Below, one piece after another: positions 19,122 through 27,415 of a stretch of DNA of 64,000 nucleotides; positions within the stretch are counted from its first letter, which is position 1, and each line of letters begins with the position of its first letter. The position numbers and the translations under genes were made by a program. The stretch is from positions 1-64,000 of the forward strand of contig JAHCBA010000017.1 in assembly GCA_019634625.1 (NCBI GenBank), in the 5' to 3' direction. Origin of the DNA: Verrucomicrobiia bacterium (GTDB lineage: Bacteria; Verrucomicrobiota; Verrucomicrobiia; Limisphaerales; CAIMTB01). The notes under the pieces are model-generated. The model had not been told where the DNA came from. It saw nothing but the letters and a program-made list of their open reading frames with translations, and did not search any database.

Positions 19122-20349
19122 GGCCGTCGCGGAGGTACACCACGCCCGCGGAGTAGGCGGGATTGCACCAATTGAGCGAGGAGACCTGGGCGCGGCCGTG
19201 CTCCTGGTAGGCGGCGGGGCTGGCGGCGAAGAGGAGGAGTTCGCCCCCGTCGGTGAGGGCGAGGATCCGGTCCTCCATGGCGATGAACCCGGCGTAGGCG
19301 TTGCCGGGCGAGGTGGTGAGGATGCCCGGTTGGGACCAGCGGAGGCGTCCGGTGGTCATCTCGACGCAGACGAGGTCGCGGGCGGGACCGACCCCGTAGA
19401 GGTGATCGCCGACGGCGACCGGGCTGGCGAAGTTCATGGCGGCGTCCTTCGAGGTCCAGGCGAGGTCGGCGGACCATTCGTTGTTCTGGCGCGACACGCG
19501 GATGCCGAGGAGTCCGGCTTCATGGGAGGAGACGATGACGAGGTCGCGATGGAGGACGGGCGTGGTGACGTGGCGGGCGTAGGAGGTTCTCACGGGAACG
19601 CGCCAGAGTTCCCGGCCGGAGCGGCGGTCGAGTCCGACAACGCCGATGGCGGTGAAGCAGACCACCTGGGGGATGTCGTGCAGGGTGCCGACCACGGCGG
19701 GGGCATAGCCGGCCTGGTCGTCGGTGCTTTTCCAGAGGACGGCGCCGGAGTGCTTGTCGAAGCAGACGACACCGGCGCCGGGCCGGCCGCCGACGGGGGC
19801 GATGAGGTGTTCGCCATCGATGAGCGGGGAGCCGTTGTTGCCGTGGCGGGCGGCGCCCGGCGCGAGGCCGCGTTCGCCGATGAACTCGGCGCCGAAGTCC
19901 TTCACGTAGTTCGCACGCCAGACGAGGGACCCGTCGGAGACCCGGCGGCATTGGAGTTCGCCGCGGCAGGAGACCGCATAAACGCGGTCGCCATCGACGG
20001 TGGGAGTGTTGCGGGGACCTGTGGGCCCTTGGGAATCGGAGAAGGGTTCGTCGATGTCGGCGCGCCAGCGTTCGGTTCCGGTGGCGGCATCGAGGGCGCG
20101 AAGGGTTTCCCGGCCGCCCTGGTTGTCGAAGGCGAAGACCCGTCCGCCGGACACCACCGGGGAGGCGAGTCCTTCACCTGCGGGGATCTGCCAGAGGACG
20201 GCGGGATCGGTGGGGAGGGTGGGGAGGGCGGGGGCGTCGGGAGGGGCATGGCCGTTGTGACCCGGGCCGCGCCAGTTGGGCCAGTCGGCGAGGGCCGGAA
20301 CGGCAAGGAAGCAGAGGGCCGCAAGGAGAGGGCCGGTCGGGAAACGCAT
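19078..20349 (-). CDS. Secreted PQQ-like beta-propeller protein
   Basis: 423 aa with a clear signal peptide (MRFPTGPLLAALCFLAVPALA). Starts the mature part with DWPNWRGPGHNG, the WPxWRGP motif that opens many verrucomicrobial/planctomycete PQQ_2 proteins. Repeated blade motifs follow: ALDAATGTERWRADI, RVSDGSLVWRANY, FDKHSGAVLWKST, GLDRRSGRELWRVP and EMTTGRLRWSQP. Likely periplasmic or outer-membrane associated. No dehydrogenase active-site Asp or disulfide ring signature is evident, so catalysis is doubtful. A family A element fills most of the 185 bp upstream. Confidence 0.85.
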   Translation of the reverse strand: MRFPTGPLLAALCFLAVPALADWPNWRGPGHNGHAPPDAPALPTLPTDPAVLWQIPAGEGLASPVVSGGRVFAFDNQGGRETLRALDAATGTERWRADIDEPFSDSQGPTGPRNTPTVDGDRVYAVSCRGELQCRRVSDGSLVWRANYVKDFGAEFIGERGLAPGAARHGNNGSPLIDGEHLIAPVGGRPGAGVVCFDKHSGAVLWKSTDDQAGYAPAVVGTLHDIPQVVCFTAIGVVGLDRRSGRELWRVPVRTSYARHVTTPVLHRDLVIVSSHEAGLLGIRVSRQNNEWSADLAWTSKDAAMNFASPVAVGDHLYGVGPARDLVCVEMTTGRLRWSQPGILTTSPGNAYAGFIAMEDRILALTDGGELLLFAASPAAYQEHGRAQVSSLNWCNPAYSAGVVYLRDGLRQTGRWRAVRVAD

Positions 20350-20397
20350 GCGCGAAGTTCAAGGGGTTGGGGCGGGTCGCGTCAAGAGAGGGCGGGA

Positions 20398-20529
20398 GAG
20401 GGGGGTGCCTCGCGAAGCGTGGCTTCGGAGGGCCGGGTTCCAGGAGGCCGCAAGGGTGTGGGGCGTTGGGTTGCGGACTCGCGGAGCTCGTCCCTCCGAT
20501 TCGTTGCCTCCTCACAAACAGCGCCTGGG
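20398..20529. repeat. Family A MITE-like element, copy 3
   Basis: Same orientation as copy 1. The core from GGCTTCGGAGGGCCGGGTTCC to GTCCCTCCGATTCGTTGCC is well kept, but both terminal inverted repeats have decayed. It lies between two minus-strand genes. Confidence 0.75.
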
Positions 20530-20534
20530 AGCGC

Positions 20535-23414
20535 CTATTCGGGGGCGTGGACGAAGCCGGGGTGGGCGGGGAGTTCGAGGGCGCCGGGGCGCTGGAGGGA
20601 ATAGAGGACGATGGCCTGGGCGGCGTGATCGGCGGCGCGGTCGCGAAGGCGGGCGAGGGTGATGGCGCGGTCGCGGGCATTGTCGTCGGGCCGGTAGCGT
20701 TCGTGGGCCTGGCGATGTTCGGCGGCGAGCTGATCTTCGCCGAGCTGGGCGTGGAGGAGGGAAAGGTTGTAGTGGGCGGTGACGTTTTCGCGGTCGATTT
20801 CGAGGGTGCGACGGAAGCGGCGGACGGCTTCGCGGAGGTAGTGTTCGCGGGCATCGCGGCGGGCGGGTCCCCGTTCCATCTTGGCGCGTTCGAAGAGGGC
20901 CTGGCCGAGTTCGTTGATGACCTCGTAATCGCGGCTGAAGTCGAGGCCGCGCCGGTCGAGTTCGGGGTAGCGATCCTCGAGGATGCTGGTGAACTCGGCG
21001 ATGGCCTCGTCGAGGAAGCCGTTCTGTTTGTTCACGAGGCCGTTGAGCCAGGCGAGGGTCCAGCGGGGGGCCGGGGGATCGAAGCGACCGGGTTCGCCGG
21101 CCCGCTGGAGGGCGGTCACGGCGTCGGCGAGGCGGCCTTCCTTGAAGAAGACCCGGGAGAGGTTGGCGGGTCCGTCGAAGCGACCGAGGCGTTCGACCTG
21201 TTCGAAGGCGTGGGTGGCCTGGATGAGTTCGCCTTTTTCGCTGCCCTTGTCGCCCTTGTTGAGGAGCCCGATGCCGTAGTCATTCCACCGCTGCCATTCG
21301 GGAATGGCGGAGGGCGGGTTTTCGACAGGGCTGTGGTCGCGTCCGGCGATGGGGAAGCGGATGGCGTCGCGGGCGATGATGCGGATGGGGAGGTCGTTGG
21401 TGACCTGGAAGGGATCGCCGTTGGTGTAGCCGGTGCCGAAGACGTAGTTGAAGTAGATGGTGTCGAACTTGCGGTAGTTGAGTTTGACCTCGAACTCGAG
21501 GGGTTCGGTGAGGTCGTCGGGGACGGTGAAGGCGTAATGGACGACGAACCCGGCGCCGGGGGGGATCTGGTTGTTGTAGAGGGGGGTGAAGATGTCCTGG
21601 GGATTGCGGCGATCGATGCGGTTCCCGTCGCGGTCGAGCATGTAGACATTGACGAAGTGGGACCAGGGATCGACTTCGCCGTGGGGTCCTAGGCCGCCGC
21701 TGCGGGCGACCACGCGGGAGCCGCTGCGTCCGAGGACATCGACCCAGATCTCGTTGGAATCGACGGTGCCCTGGGAGAACAGGTGTCCCAGGCGGAGGGT
21801 GCGGAGGACGACCTCGAGCAGGTAGGAACGGCCGGGTTCGAGGGCGGGCACCTCGGGGCGGAGGGGGGCGATGAGGCGGCCGTCGATGGTGGCGTCCTCC
21901 TTGACCCCGAAGATGTCCACGCGGAGGGAGTTGGTGCCGAACTGGCGATGGGCCTCGATGATGTCGGTTTCGCCGCGCAGGTGGGGGAGGGCGGTATTGG
22001 CCGAGGGGAAGAGATGGCTGTGGATGTAGCGCTGGGAGGGATTGGTGGGATTGAAGAAATTGGCGCCGAAATCCTGGGACGGCTGGAGGGGCATGTGGCA
22101 GGCGTTGCAGCTCTGCTCGGTGGTGGGCGGGTAATAGAAGGAGCGGGCGCCGTGTCCGACGCCGCTGAGGAGGAAGGCGTCGTAATGATTCTGGCCGCGC
22201 AGGAACTCCTTGTAGTGATTGACCTCATGCGGGATGGAGACCTTGTGACAGGAGCCGCAGAATTCCTCCTCGCGCATGAAGGGTTTGAGGAAGGTGCGCT
22301 TGTGGAATTCGGGCTTGGCCTTGACGAGCTGGTTGTTGATCCACTGGAGGACGCGGTTGGTGGAGTAGGCGAAGGGGTAGTGGACCGGTTCGTCGATGGT
22401 GTAGTCCGCGTTCCCGATGGCGCTGTCCACGGAGACGATGCCGTGGCAGGAGGTGCAGGTGATCCCGGCATGGGCCGTGGGGTGGTGGTTCATGTCGAAG
22501 TGCGGGTCATCGAAGGCCCCGCTGAAGAAGGGGACGGGATCGTGACAGCCGGCGCACCATCGGGAGGCCTTGACGTTGCCATCGCGCTGGAGGGCGACCT
22601 GGCGGGTCTCGTTGACGCTGAACAGGTAGAACGGGTTGTTGAAGGAGGAGAACCGGTGGGCGCTGTGGAACCAGCCCTGGTACACGTCCTCGTGGCACTT
22701 CCGGCAGTAGTCGTCCATCATCAGCGTCCCGGCCGGAATGAAATTGCCGGAGACCGTTTTGGCGGCGGACGGGTGGAAGTACTGACGACCTTCGGCGGAG
22801 GCGAGCTGGGATTTCTGGGGGTGCTGGGAATGGAGGAAGACCATGGCCAGAACGACGGCCCCGACGGCGCCGACGCCGATGAGTCCGCCCTTCCAGCGGA
22901 TGCGGGGACCGGCGAGGCGATGGAGGATGTAAAGCCAGACGCAGAGGACGGGGGTAATGACGTGGGCCCAGTAGGCGAACGAGCGGAGCTGGGGATCCTT
23001 GAGTCCGATATTCTTGAACTGGAAGAGATCGATGCGGGTGAGGGCCACGCCGCTGACCAGGACGACCAGGGCGGTGAGGAAGAGGGCGTAGCCGACGCGG
23101 ACGGCGCGGCGGTTCGAGCGTCCCCGGGCGTTGCGCATGTGGATCAGGCCGAAGACGAGGAACGGGACGAGGAGCAGGAACCCCAGCAGCAGGTGGAGCC
23201 CGAACATGAGCTGATAGAAGTAGGTCTGGTACAGCGTCGGGCGATGGAGCCATTCGAGGAAGGTGATGGCGCCGAGATAGGCCGAATTGGCGCCGAGGAC
23301 CGCGACCAGGACGAAGACCGCATACAGGACCCAGCGCAGGCGGGGGCCGATGGCGGGGACGTACTTCCGCCGGGCGGAGGGCGTCTGCGGCGGTGGGGTT
23401 GGGGCGTCGCTCAT
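20535..23414 (-). CDS. Membrane b/c-type cytochrome: 5 TM segments, 5 haem-c motifs, TPR tail
   Basis: 959 aa. The N-terminal 200 residues hold about five membrane spans (27-49, 70-92, 107-125, 148-168, 175-194). Paired histidines at 74/92 and 151/165 could ligate two b haems. The periplasmic part has five CXXCH motifs (CRKCH, CAGCH, CTSCH, CGSCH, CNACH) and extra histidines for bis-His ligation, then a beta-rich domain (about 500-680) and TPR-like helices to the end (ALFERAKMERG, ALQRAGEPGR, HYNLSLLHAQLGE). A plausible role is quinol oxidation or reduction at the inner membrane coupled to the periplasmic cytochromes encoded upstream. I know no named family with exactly this architecture. Confidence 0.8.
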   Translation of the reverse strand: MSDAPTPPPQTPSARRKYVPAIGPRLRWVLYAVFVLVAVLGANSAYLGAITFLEWLHRPTLYQTYFYQLMFGLHLLLGFLLLVPFLVFGLIHMRNARGRSNRRAVRVGYALFLTALVVLVSGVALTRIDLFQFKNIGLKDPQLRSFAYWAHVITPVLCVWLYILHRLAGPRIRWKGGLIGVGAVGAVVLAMVFLHSQHPQKSQLASAEGRQYFHPSAAKTVSGNFIPAGTLMMDDYCRKCHEDVYQGWFHSAHRFSSFNNPFYLFSVNETRQVALQRDGNVKASRWCAGCHDPVPFFSGAFDDPHFDMNHHPTAHAGITCTSCHGIVSVDSAIGNADYTIDEPVHYPFAYSTNRVLQWINNQLVKAKPEFHKRTFLKPFMREEEFCGSCHKVSIPHEVNHYKEFLRGQNHYDAFLLSGVGHGARSFYYPPTTEQSCNACHMPLQPSQDFGANFFNPTNPSQRYIHSHLFPSANTALPHLRGETDIIEAHRQFGTNSLRVDIFGVKEDATIDGRLIAPLRPEVPALEPGRSYLLEVVLRTLRLGHLFSQGTVDSNEIWVDVLGRSGSRVVARSGGLGPHGEVDPWSHFVNVYMLDRDGNRIDRRNPQDIFTPLYNNQIPPGAGFVVHYAFTVPDDLTEPLEFEVKLNYRKFDTIYFNYVFGTGYTNGDPFQVTNDLPIRIIARDAIRFPIAGRDHSPVENPPSAIPEWQRWNDYGIGLLNKGDKGSEKGELIQATHAFEQVERLGRFDGPANLSRVFFKEGRLADAVTALQRAGEPGRFDPPAPRWTLAWLNGLVNKQNGFLDEAIAEFTSILEDRYPELDRRGLDFSRDYEVINELGQALFERAKMERGPARRDAREHYLREAVRRFRRTLEIDRENVTAHYNLSLLHAQLGEDQLAAEHRQAHERYRPDDNARDRAITLARLRDRAADHAAQAIVLYSLQRPGALELPAHPGFVHAPE

Positions 23415-23580
23415 AACGGTGGGCCCAACCGTGGCACGTTCGATCCTGCAAGGCCGGTCCGGTGGGACGCGGCAGTATGCAAAGGGAGGGGGAGGGTTGA
23501 CGAGGATTGGGGCGAGCTGCTGGAAAGCGGGGGCGGGATGCGGGAAATCCGGGGTGAGCGGGCCCGGGGGGATCCAACAT

Positions 23581-23620
23581 GGAAACGGCCGGTCAGGGTT
23601 GGAAGCCTGCCGGCCGTTCC
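23581..23620. terminator. Hairpin between two cytochrome genes
   Basis: Arms CGGCCGG-T-CAGG and CCTG-CCGGCCG, extended by GGAA/TTCC, form a stem of about 15 bp with small bulges just after the nine-haem cytochrome stop codon. There is no long U run. It may partly terminate transcription or stabilise the mRNA of the upstream five genes, separating their expression from the membrane cytochrome. Confidence 0.55.
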
Positions 23621-23640
23621 GCTGCCCCCGTTCCCGGGGA

Positions 23641-25344
23641 TCATTCGGCCATGGAAGCGGTCACCAGCTTCCTGGCCTCATCGAGCAGGTGACGGGCGTA
23701 CATGCCATTGTGGACGCCGTAGCTGCCGTCGTGTTCCACCATGTAGAGGAAGAACCGGGCCTGTTTGATGGCGTCGGGGACGACCGACTGCTCGGCGGGG
23801 GTTGGGCCGCGCGGGGACGGAAGGTCGGGGCGCTGGCTGATCTGGCCGGCCACATTGTATTCCCAGGTGAGTTTGCCGTACTGGGTACGGAGCGGTTCCG
23901 GGGCCCTGGTTTCACCCCAGGTGTCGAGGAGGGCTTTGACTTCGGCGATCTGGTTGCGGACGAGGCGCTGGGTGAAGCCCACGAAGGCTTCGGCTTCCTC
24001 GGGAGTGTGACAGGGTGCGCAGTTGACGGACAGCGGTTTGAAGGAGTGTCCGGTCAGGTGGAACTCCTCCTCGGACGGCCCGCCGAATTCGAAGCCGGCG
24101 GTATGGCAATGGGTGCATTGCCTGGCGATATCGCGGTGGGAGGAATGGCGCGGTGTCCCGAGGGAGAAGCCGACATCGCCCACGAGGAAGTTGTATTGAG
24201 GGGAGTGATGGGGGGGACGGGAGGTGTCCTGCCAGCGGGCTCCGCGCTGGTTGTGGCATTGTCCGCAGAGATTGATGTCTTCGCGGTATTGCGCGGCGAA
24301 GGTGGTGTTGGTGGACGTGCTGTAGGAGAAGAAGTCCATCGAGTGGGGCGGATTGCGCAACTGGGAGCCGAAGGCGGTTTTTTCGTGGGCGGTATGGCAG
24401 ACGGAGCAGGTGATCGCCGTGTGGGCGGCGTGGGTTTGGGCGGGCATGGACGGCGGGGTGTCCTCGTCCTTGAGACCTTTCAGCATGGCGAGGCGGACGG
24501 CGCCGGAATGGCAGGCGCCGCAGGACCGCATCCGGGCCTCGGCGGTGGCGGGATTGGTGTGCTGGAAGTCCGCGGCGAGGCTGGGAGTGACGGCGCGGTG
24601 CCCGGAGGTGAGCCAGTCATCGTACAAGGGGTGATGGAAGTCGTTGTGGCAACCACCGCAGGTCATGGAGGCCAGACTGACGACGGGGCGGGCGAGGAGG
24701 TCGCCGGGATCGGCGACATGGCGGCCTCCGGGGCCGTGGCAGCTTTCGCACTGGACGCCGCCGAGGCGCGGGGTGGCGGCATCGCTGACGAAGCCGCCTG
24801 GGAGGCCGTAGCCGACGGTGTGACAGGGGAGGCAGGTCGGGTTCGAGGCCTGGCCGATGCGTTTGAGGGTTTCCAGGGCCTGTCGGTGGGGGGATTCGGC
24901 CCAACCCTGGTGGGCGGACCGGTGACAGGCGAGGCACACGGTGTCGCCGAGGTAGTCGGGGCGGGGCGCCTGGATTCGGAAGAACCCCGTTCCGGAATCG
25001 GCGGGTACGGAGAGGGAATGATCCGTGGTGGGGCTGCCCACGGCCGTCCAGGAATCGGCGTCGAGGCTGGAGCGTTGCTCGATCCGGTAAGGACCGCCGA
25101 GGCCGCTCCAGCGCAGGAGAAGTTCCAGGTCGCCGTCGCCCTTCTGGATTCCGGTGATGGCGGGGCGGGGGTCCACGCCGCCGCGCCACGGATGGAGCAC
25201 CAGGGAATCGGCGGGGAGGGGTTCCCGGGGCAGGGCGGACGGCGCCGCGAACGCCGGCGCACCGAGATGGATCAGGAGGCCCACGGCCACGGCGTGGGCG
25301 AGGGAATGGAGGTGCGCGTGGCGTGTGTGGGTCGCGGGCTTCAT
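23641..25344 (-). CDS. Secreted nine-haem c-type cytochrome
   Basis: 567 aa with a signal peptide (about 1-33, ending PAFA). After a short fibronectin-like beta region (about 60-130: LELLLRWSGLGGPYRIEQRS) come nine CXXCH haem sites: CLACH, CLPCH, CESCH, CGGCH, CGACH, CSVCH, CGQCH, CTHCH and CAPCH. Spacing and extra histidines resemble the octahaem/NrfA-like electron-transfer cytochromes, but I see no CXXCK or other active-site haem of a nitrite reductase. Most likely a periplasmic or surface electron carrier. Only 19 bp separate it from the NapC-like gene upstream, so the two are co-transcribed. Confidence 0.87.
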   Translation of the reverse strand: MKPATHTRHAHLHSLAHAVAVGLLIHLGAPAFAAPSALPREPLPADSLVLHPWRGGVDPRPAITGIQKGDGDLELLLRWSGLGGPYRIEQRSSLDADSWTAVGSPTTDHSLSVPADSGTGFFRIQAPRPDYLGDTVCLACHRSAHQGWAESPHRQALETLKRIGQASNPTCLPCHTVGYGLPGGFVSDAATPRLGGVQCESCHGPGGRHVADPGDLLARPVVSLASMTCGGCHNDFHHPLYDDWLTSGHRAVTPSLAADFQHTNPATAEARMRSCGACHSGAVRLAMLKGLKDEDTPPSMPAQTHAAHTAITCSVCHTAHEKTAFGSQLRNPPHSMDFFSYSTSTNTTFAAQYREDINLCGQCHNQRGARWQDTSRPPHHSPQYNFLVGDVGFSLGTPRHSSHRDIARQCTHCHTAGFEFGGPSEEEFHLTGHSFKPLSVNCAPCHTPEEAEAFVGFTQRLVRNQIAEVKALLDTWGETRAPEPLRTQYGKLTWEYNVAGQISQRPDLPSPRGPTPAEQSVVPDAIKQARFFLYMVEHDGSYGVHNGMYARHLLDEARKLVTASMAE

Positions 25345-25363
25345 GGTTTGTCCTGGGATGAAC

Positions 25364-26839
25364 TCAATCGAGCATCAGCCCTCCTGTGTGGCATTGGTGA
25401 CAGGAGAGATCGGTGTATTCGGAGTCGATGTGGAAGAAGACATGGCCATCGGCGCTCAGATTCCGCAGTTCATCGGGAGTCGAGCCCTGGGCGAGGATGA
25501 CATGGCAGGAATTGCATTCGCTTCCACCGATCCGGCGGCGTCCGTCGGCGGTGGTGTGACTGCCGTCGTGACAACGGAAGCAGCCGGGCCAGTCCTTGTG
25601 GCCGAGATTGTCGGGGTAGGCCCGCCAGTTGGCCTTCATCGCCGGGAAGAAGCTCTGCTGATAGATCTGCTGGGCCGAGGAGACGAGGGATTCGATGCCG
25701 GAGTAGCCGCGGTAGATCCCGCGGAGCGCCTCGCCGATCGTCTGCATGGCCTCGGCATTGGAGGTGTAGTCGCGGGTGAGGAGGGCGACCACATTGGAGC
25801 GCACCCAGGGGAGGGCCGGATTGATCTGGCCGGAATGGAGGGCGAGGTCCATGGAATCGTTGGGGCTGCGGAAGCGGTGGGCGGGGCGGTTGTGGCAGTC
25901 GAGGCAGTCCATGCGACGCACCTGGGCGGGATCCGGGTCGCCCGAGTAGTCCGGGGTCCGGTACACGGTGTGGGTGCCGTCGGGGTGGGTCACCCGGACC
26001 CAGGGGATGGTCTGGCGCTGGGGGTCGGAGGCGTAGTACTCGACCTTGTTGGTGAGATTGATGTGCCAGTGGATGCCATTGCCCAGGGTGGGGTGGGTGT
26101 CCGGGGCGCCGACAAGAAGGAGCATGCGGACGGTGAAGGGGCTGTTGTCCTCGTCGGAGAGGAAGCGGTGATAGGTCCGTTCGAGGTTGCCGGAGATCTT
26201 CTCGGGCCAGTGGCATTGCTCGCAGGTTTCCTGGGCGGGACGCAGGTTGTGGACGGGGGTTGGGATCGGGCGGCTGTAGTTGTCGGTGAACGTCGCCAGG
26301 AGCTGGTGAACGCCGTTGATCTTGGCCTTGATGTAGTGTTCGGCACCGGAACCGATGTGGCAGTCCACGCATCCGACCCGGGCATGGGGCGAGATCAGGT
26401 AGGTGGTGTATTCGGGGTGCATGGGTTCGTGACAGGCGGTGCCACAGAACTGGGTGGATTCGGTGTAGTGATAGGTCTGGACGACCCCGACCGCGGTGAT
26501 CAGGAGGAAGGCGACGGCGCCGGCGACGAAGAACTGGAGGATGCGGCGGTCGCGGGGCCGGGAGAGGTCGATGATCAGGGGATGCGCGGCGGCACCGGAT
26601 TTGCGGACGTGGCGGCCATGGATGCGAAACCCGACGAACAGCATCAGGGTGCCGGCGAAGAAGAAGGCCGGTGTGACGATGTAGGCGAGGATGCCGACGT
26701 AGGGATTGCTCTGGCGGTTGAAGACATCGACGGCGAAGAGGAGCAGGAAGGCGAAGAAGGCGGCGGTTGCGAGGATGGCACCCGCGGCGCTGAGCCAGTT
26801 GCGAAAGAGCCGCGTCTTGTCGAGCCAGGGGGTCTTCAT
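25364..26839 (-). CDS. NapC/NirT-like membrane multihaem cytochrome
   Basis: 491 aa. Three membrane spans (about 15-37, 48-70, 100-121) precede a NapC/NirT-type block. Haem 1 has the unusual CX3CH spacing (CGTACH, 132-137), followed by SPHARVGCVDCH and IGSGAEHYIKAK. Further haem motifs are CEQCH, CLDCH, CFRCH, CNSCH and CHQCH, seven sites in all. Family knowledge: NapC/NirT/CymA proteins take electrons from the quinol pool and pass them to periplasmic cytochromes. Here the protein is longer and has two extra N-terminal spans, as in some verrucomicrobial and delta-proteobacterial relatives. It is the best candidate for the quinol-facing step of the cluster. Confidence 0.87.
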   Translation of the reverse strand: MKTPWLDKTRLFRNWLSAAGAILATAAFFAFLLLFAVDVFNRQSNPYVGILAYIVTPAFFFAGTLMLFVGFRIHGRHVRKSGAAAHPLIIDLSRPRDRRILQFFVAGAVAFLLITAVGVVQTYHYTESTQFCGTACHEPMHPEYTTYLISPHARVGCVDCHIGSGAEHYIKAKINGVHQLLATFTDNYSRPIPTPVHNLRPAQETCEQCHWPEKISGNLERTYHRFLSDEDNSPFTVRMLLLVGAPDTHPTLGNGIHWHINLTNKVEYYASDPQRQTIPWVRVTHPDGTHTVYRTPDYSGDPDPAQVRRMDCLDCHNRPAHRFRSPNDSMDLALHSGQINPALPWVRSNVVALLTRDYTSNAEAMQTIGEALRGIYRGYSGIESLVSSAQQIYQQSFFPAMKANWRAYPDNLGHKDWPGCFRCHDGSHTTADGRRRIGGSECNSCHVILAQGSTPDELRNLSADGHVFFHIDSEYTDLSCHQCHTGGLMLD

Positions 26840-27010
26840 GGAATCGGGATACCTGCGGGGTTCGGGAATGCCGTCATGGAATGCGCGTCAGGCACGGGGC
26901 TGGATCGGAGAAGGCCGCGGGACGGATTTCGCGGTTTGGTGGGGGTGGGAGGCCCGGTCGCCGTCCGGGAGACGCGGCGCCGGGCCATGAGAGGGACGCG
27001 GCGCGGGGCG

Positions 27011-27358
27011 CTACTTTTTCGCGAAGGTCCGGGTGTACTTGATGAGGGCGAGCATTTCCTCCTCACTGAGTTTGTCGGTGAAAGGCTTCTTGATTTCGGT
27101 GCCGCGTCGATCCTTGACGCCCTCCTTGAGATTCTTGAGGGCCTTTTCGTCGGTGAACTCCGCGATGACCTTGGGATCGGTGAAGTCCTTGGCACCGACC
27201 TTGCGGCCCATGGTGGTCTTGCCGGTGCCTTCGCGATGGTGGCATGAGGCGCAATGTTTGGTGTAGTTGGCGGTGACGGCCTTGAGTTCGGCATCGGTGA
27301 AGTCGCCCATGGCGGGCATGGCGACGGCGAGGGGGGCGACGATGATGAGGTGCTTCAT
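27011..27358 (-). CDS. Small periplasmic class I cytochrome c
   Basis: 115 aa. Signal peptide (about 1-18, ending AMG), one haem site CASCHHREG at about 36-40, and a distal Met candidate in KLSEEEMLALIKYTRTF. The length and order (CXXCH near the N-terminus, helical C-terminus ending in Y-R-F) fit a mono-haem c-type cytochrome that shuttles electrons through the periplasm. It lies between the NapC-like gene and the barrel gene on the same strand. The 171 bp downstream of it hold no gene. Confidence 0.9.
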   Translation of the reverse strand: MKHLIIVAPLAVAMPAMGDFTDAELKAVTANYTKHCASCHHREGTGKTTMGRKVGAKDFTDPKVIAEFTDEKALKNLKEGVKDRRGTEIKKPFTDKLSEEEMLALIKYTRTFAKK

Positions 27359-27415
27359 TTTCTTGTTATGGTTTTTATTGTGGAAGGCTGACTGAGTGCC
27401 GGGGTGGGGTGCGGG

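Noticed and set aside
23641-25344. Nitrite reductase (NrfA-like) activity for the nine-haem cytochrome
   Set aside because: No CXXCK haem or equivalent active-site arrangement is visible; all nine sites are CXXCH.
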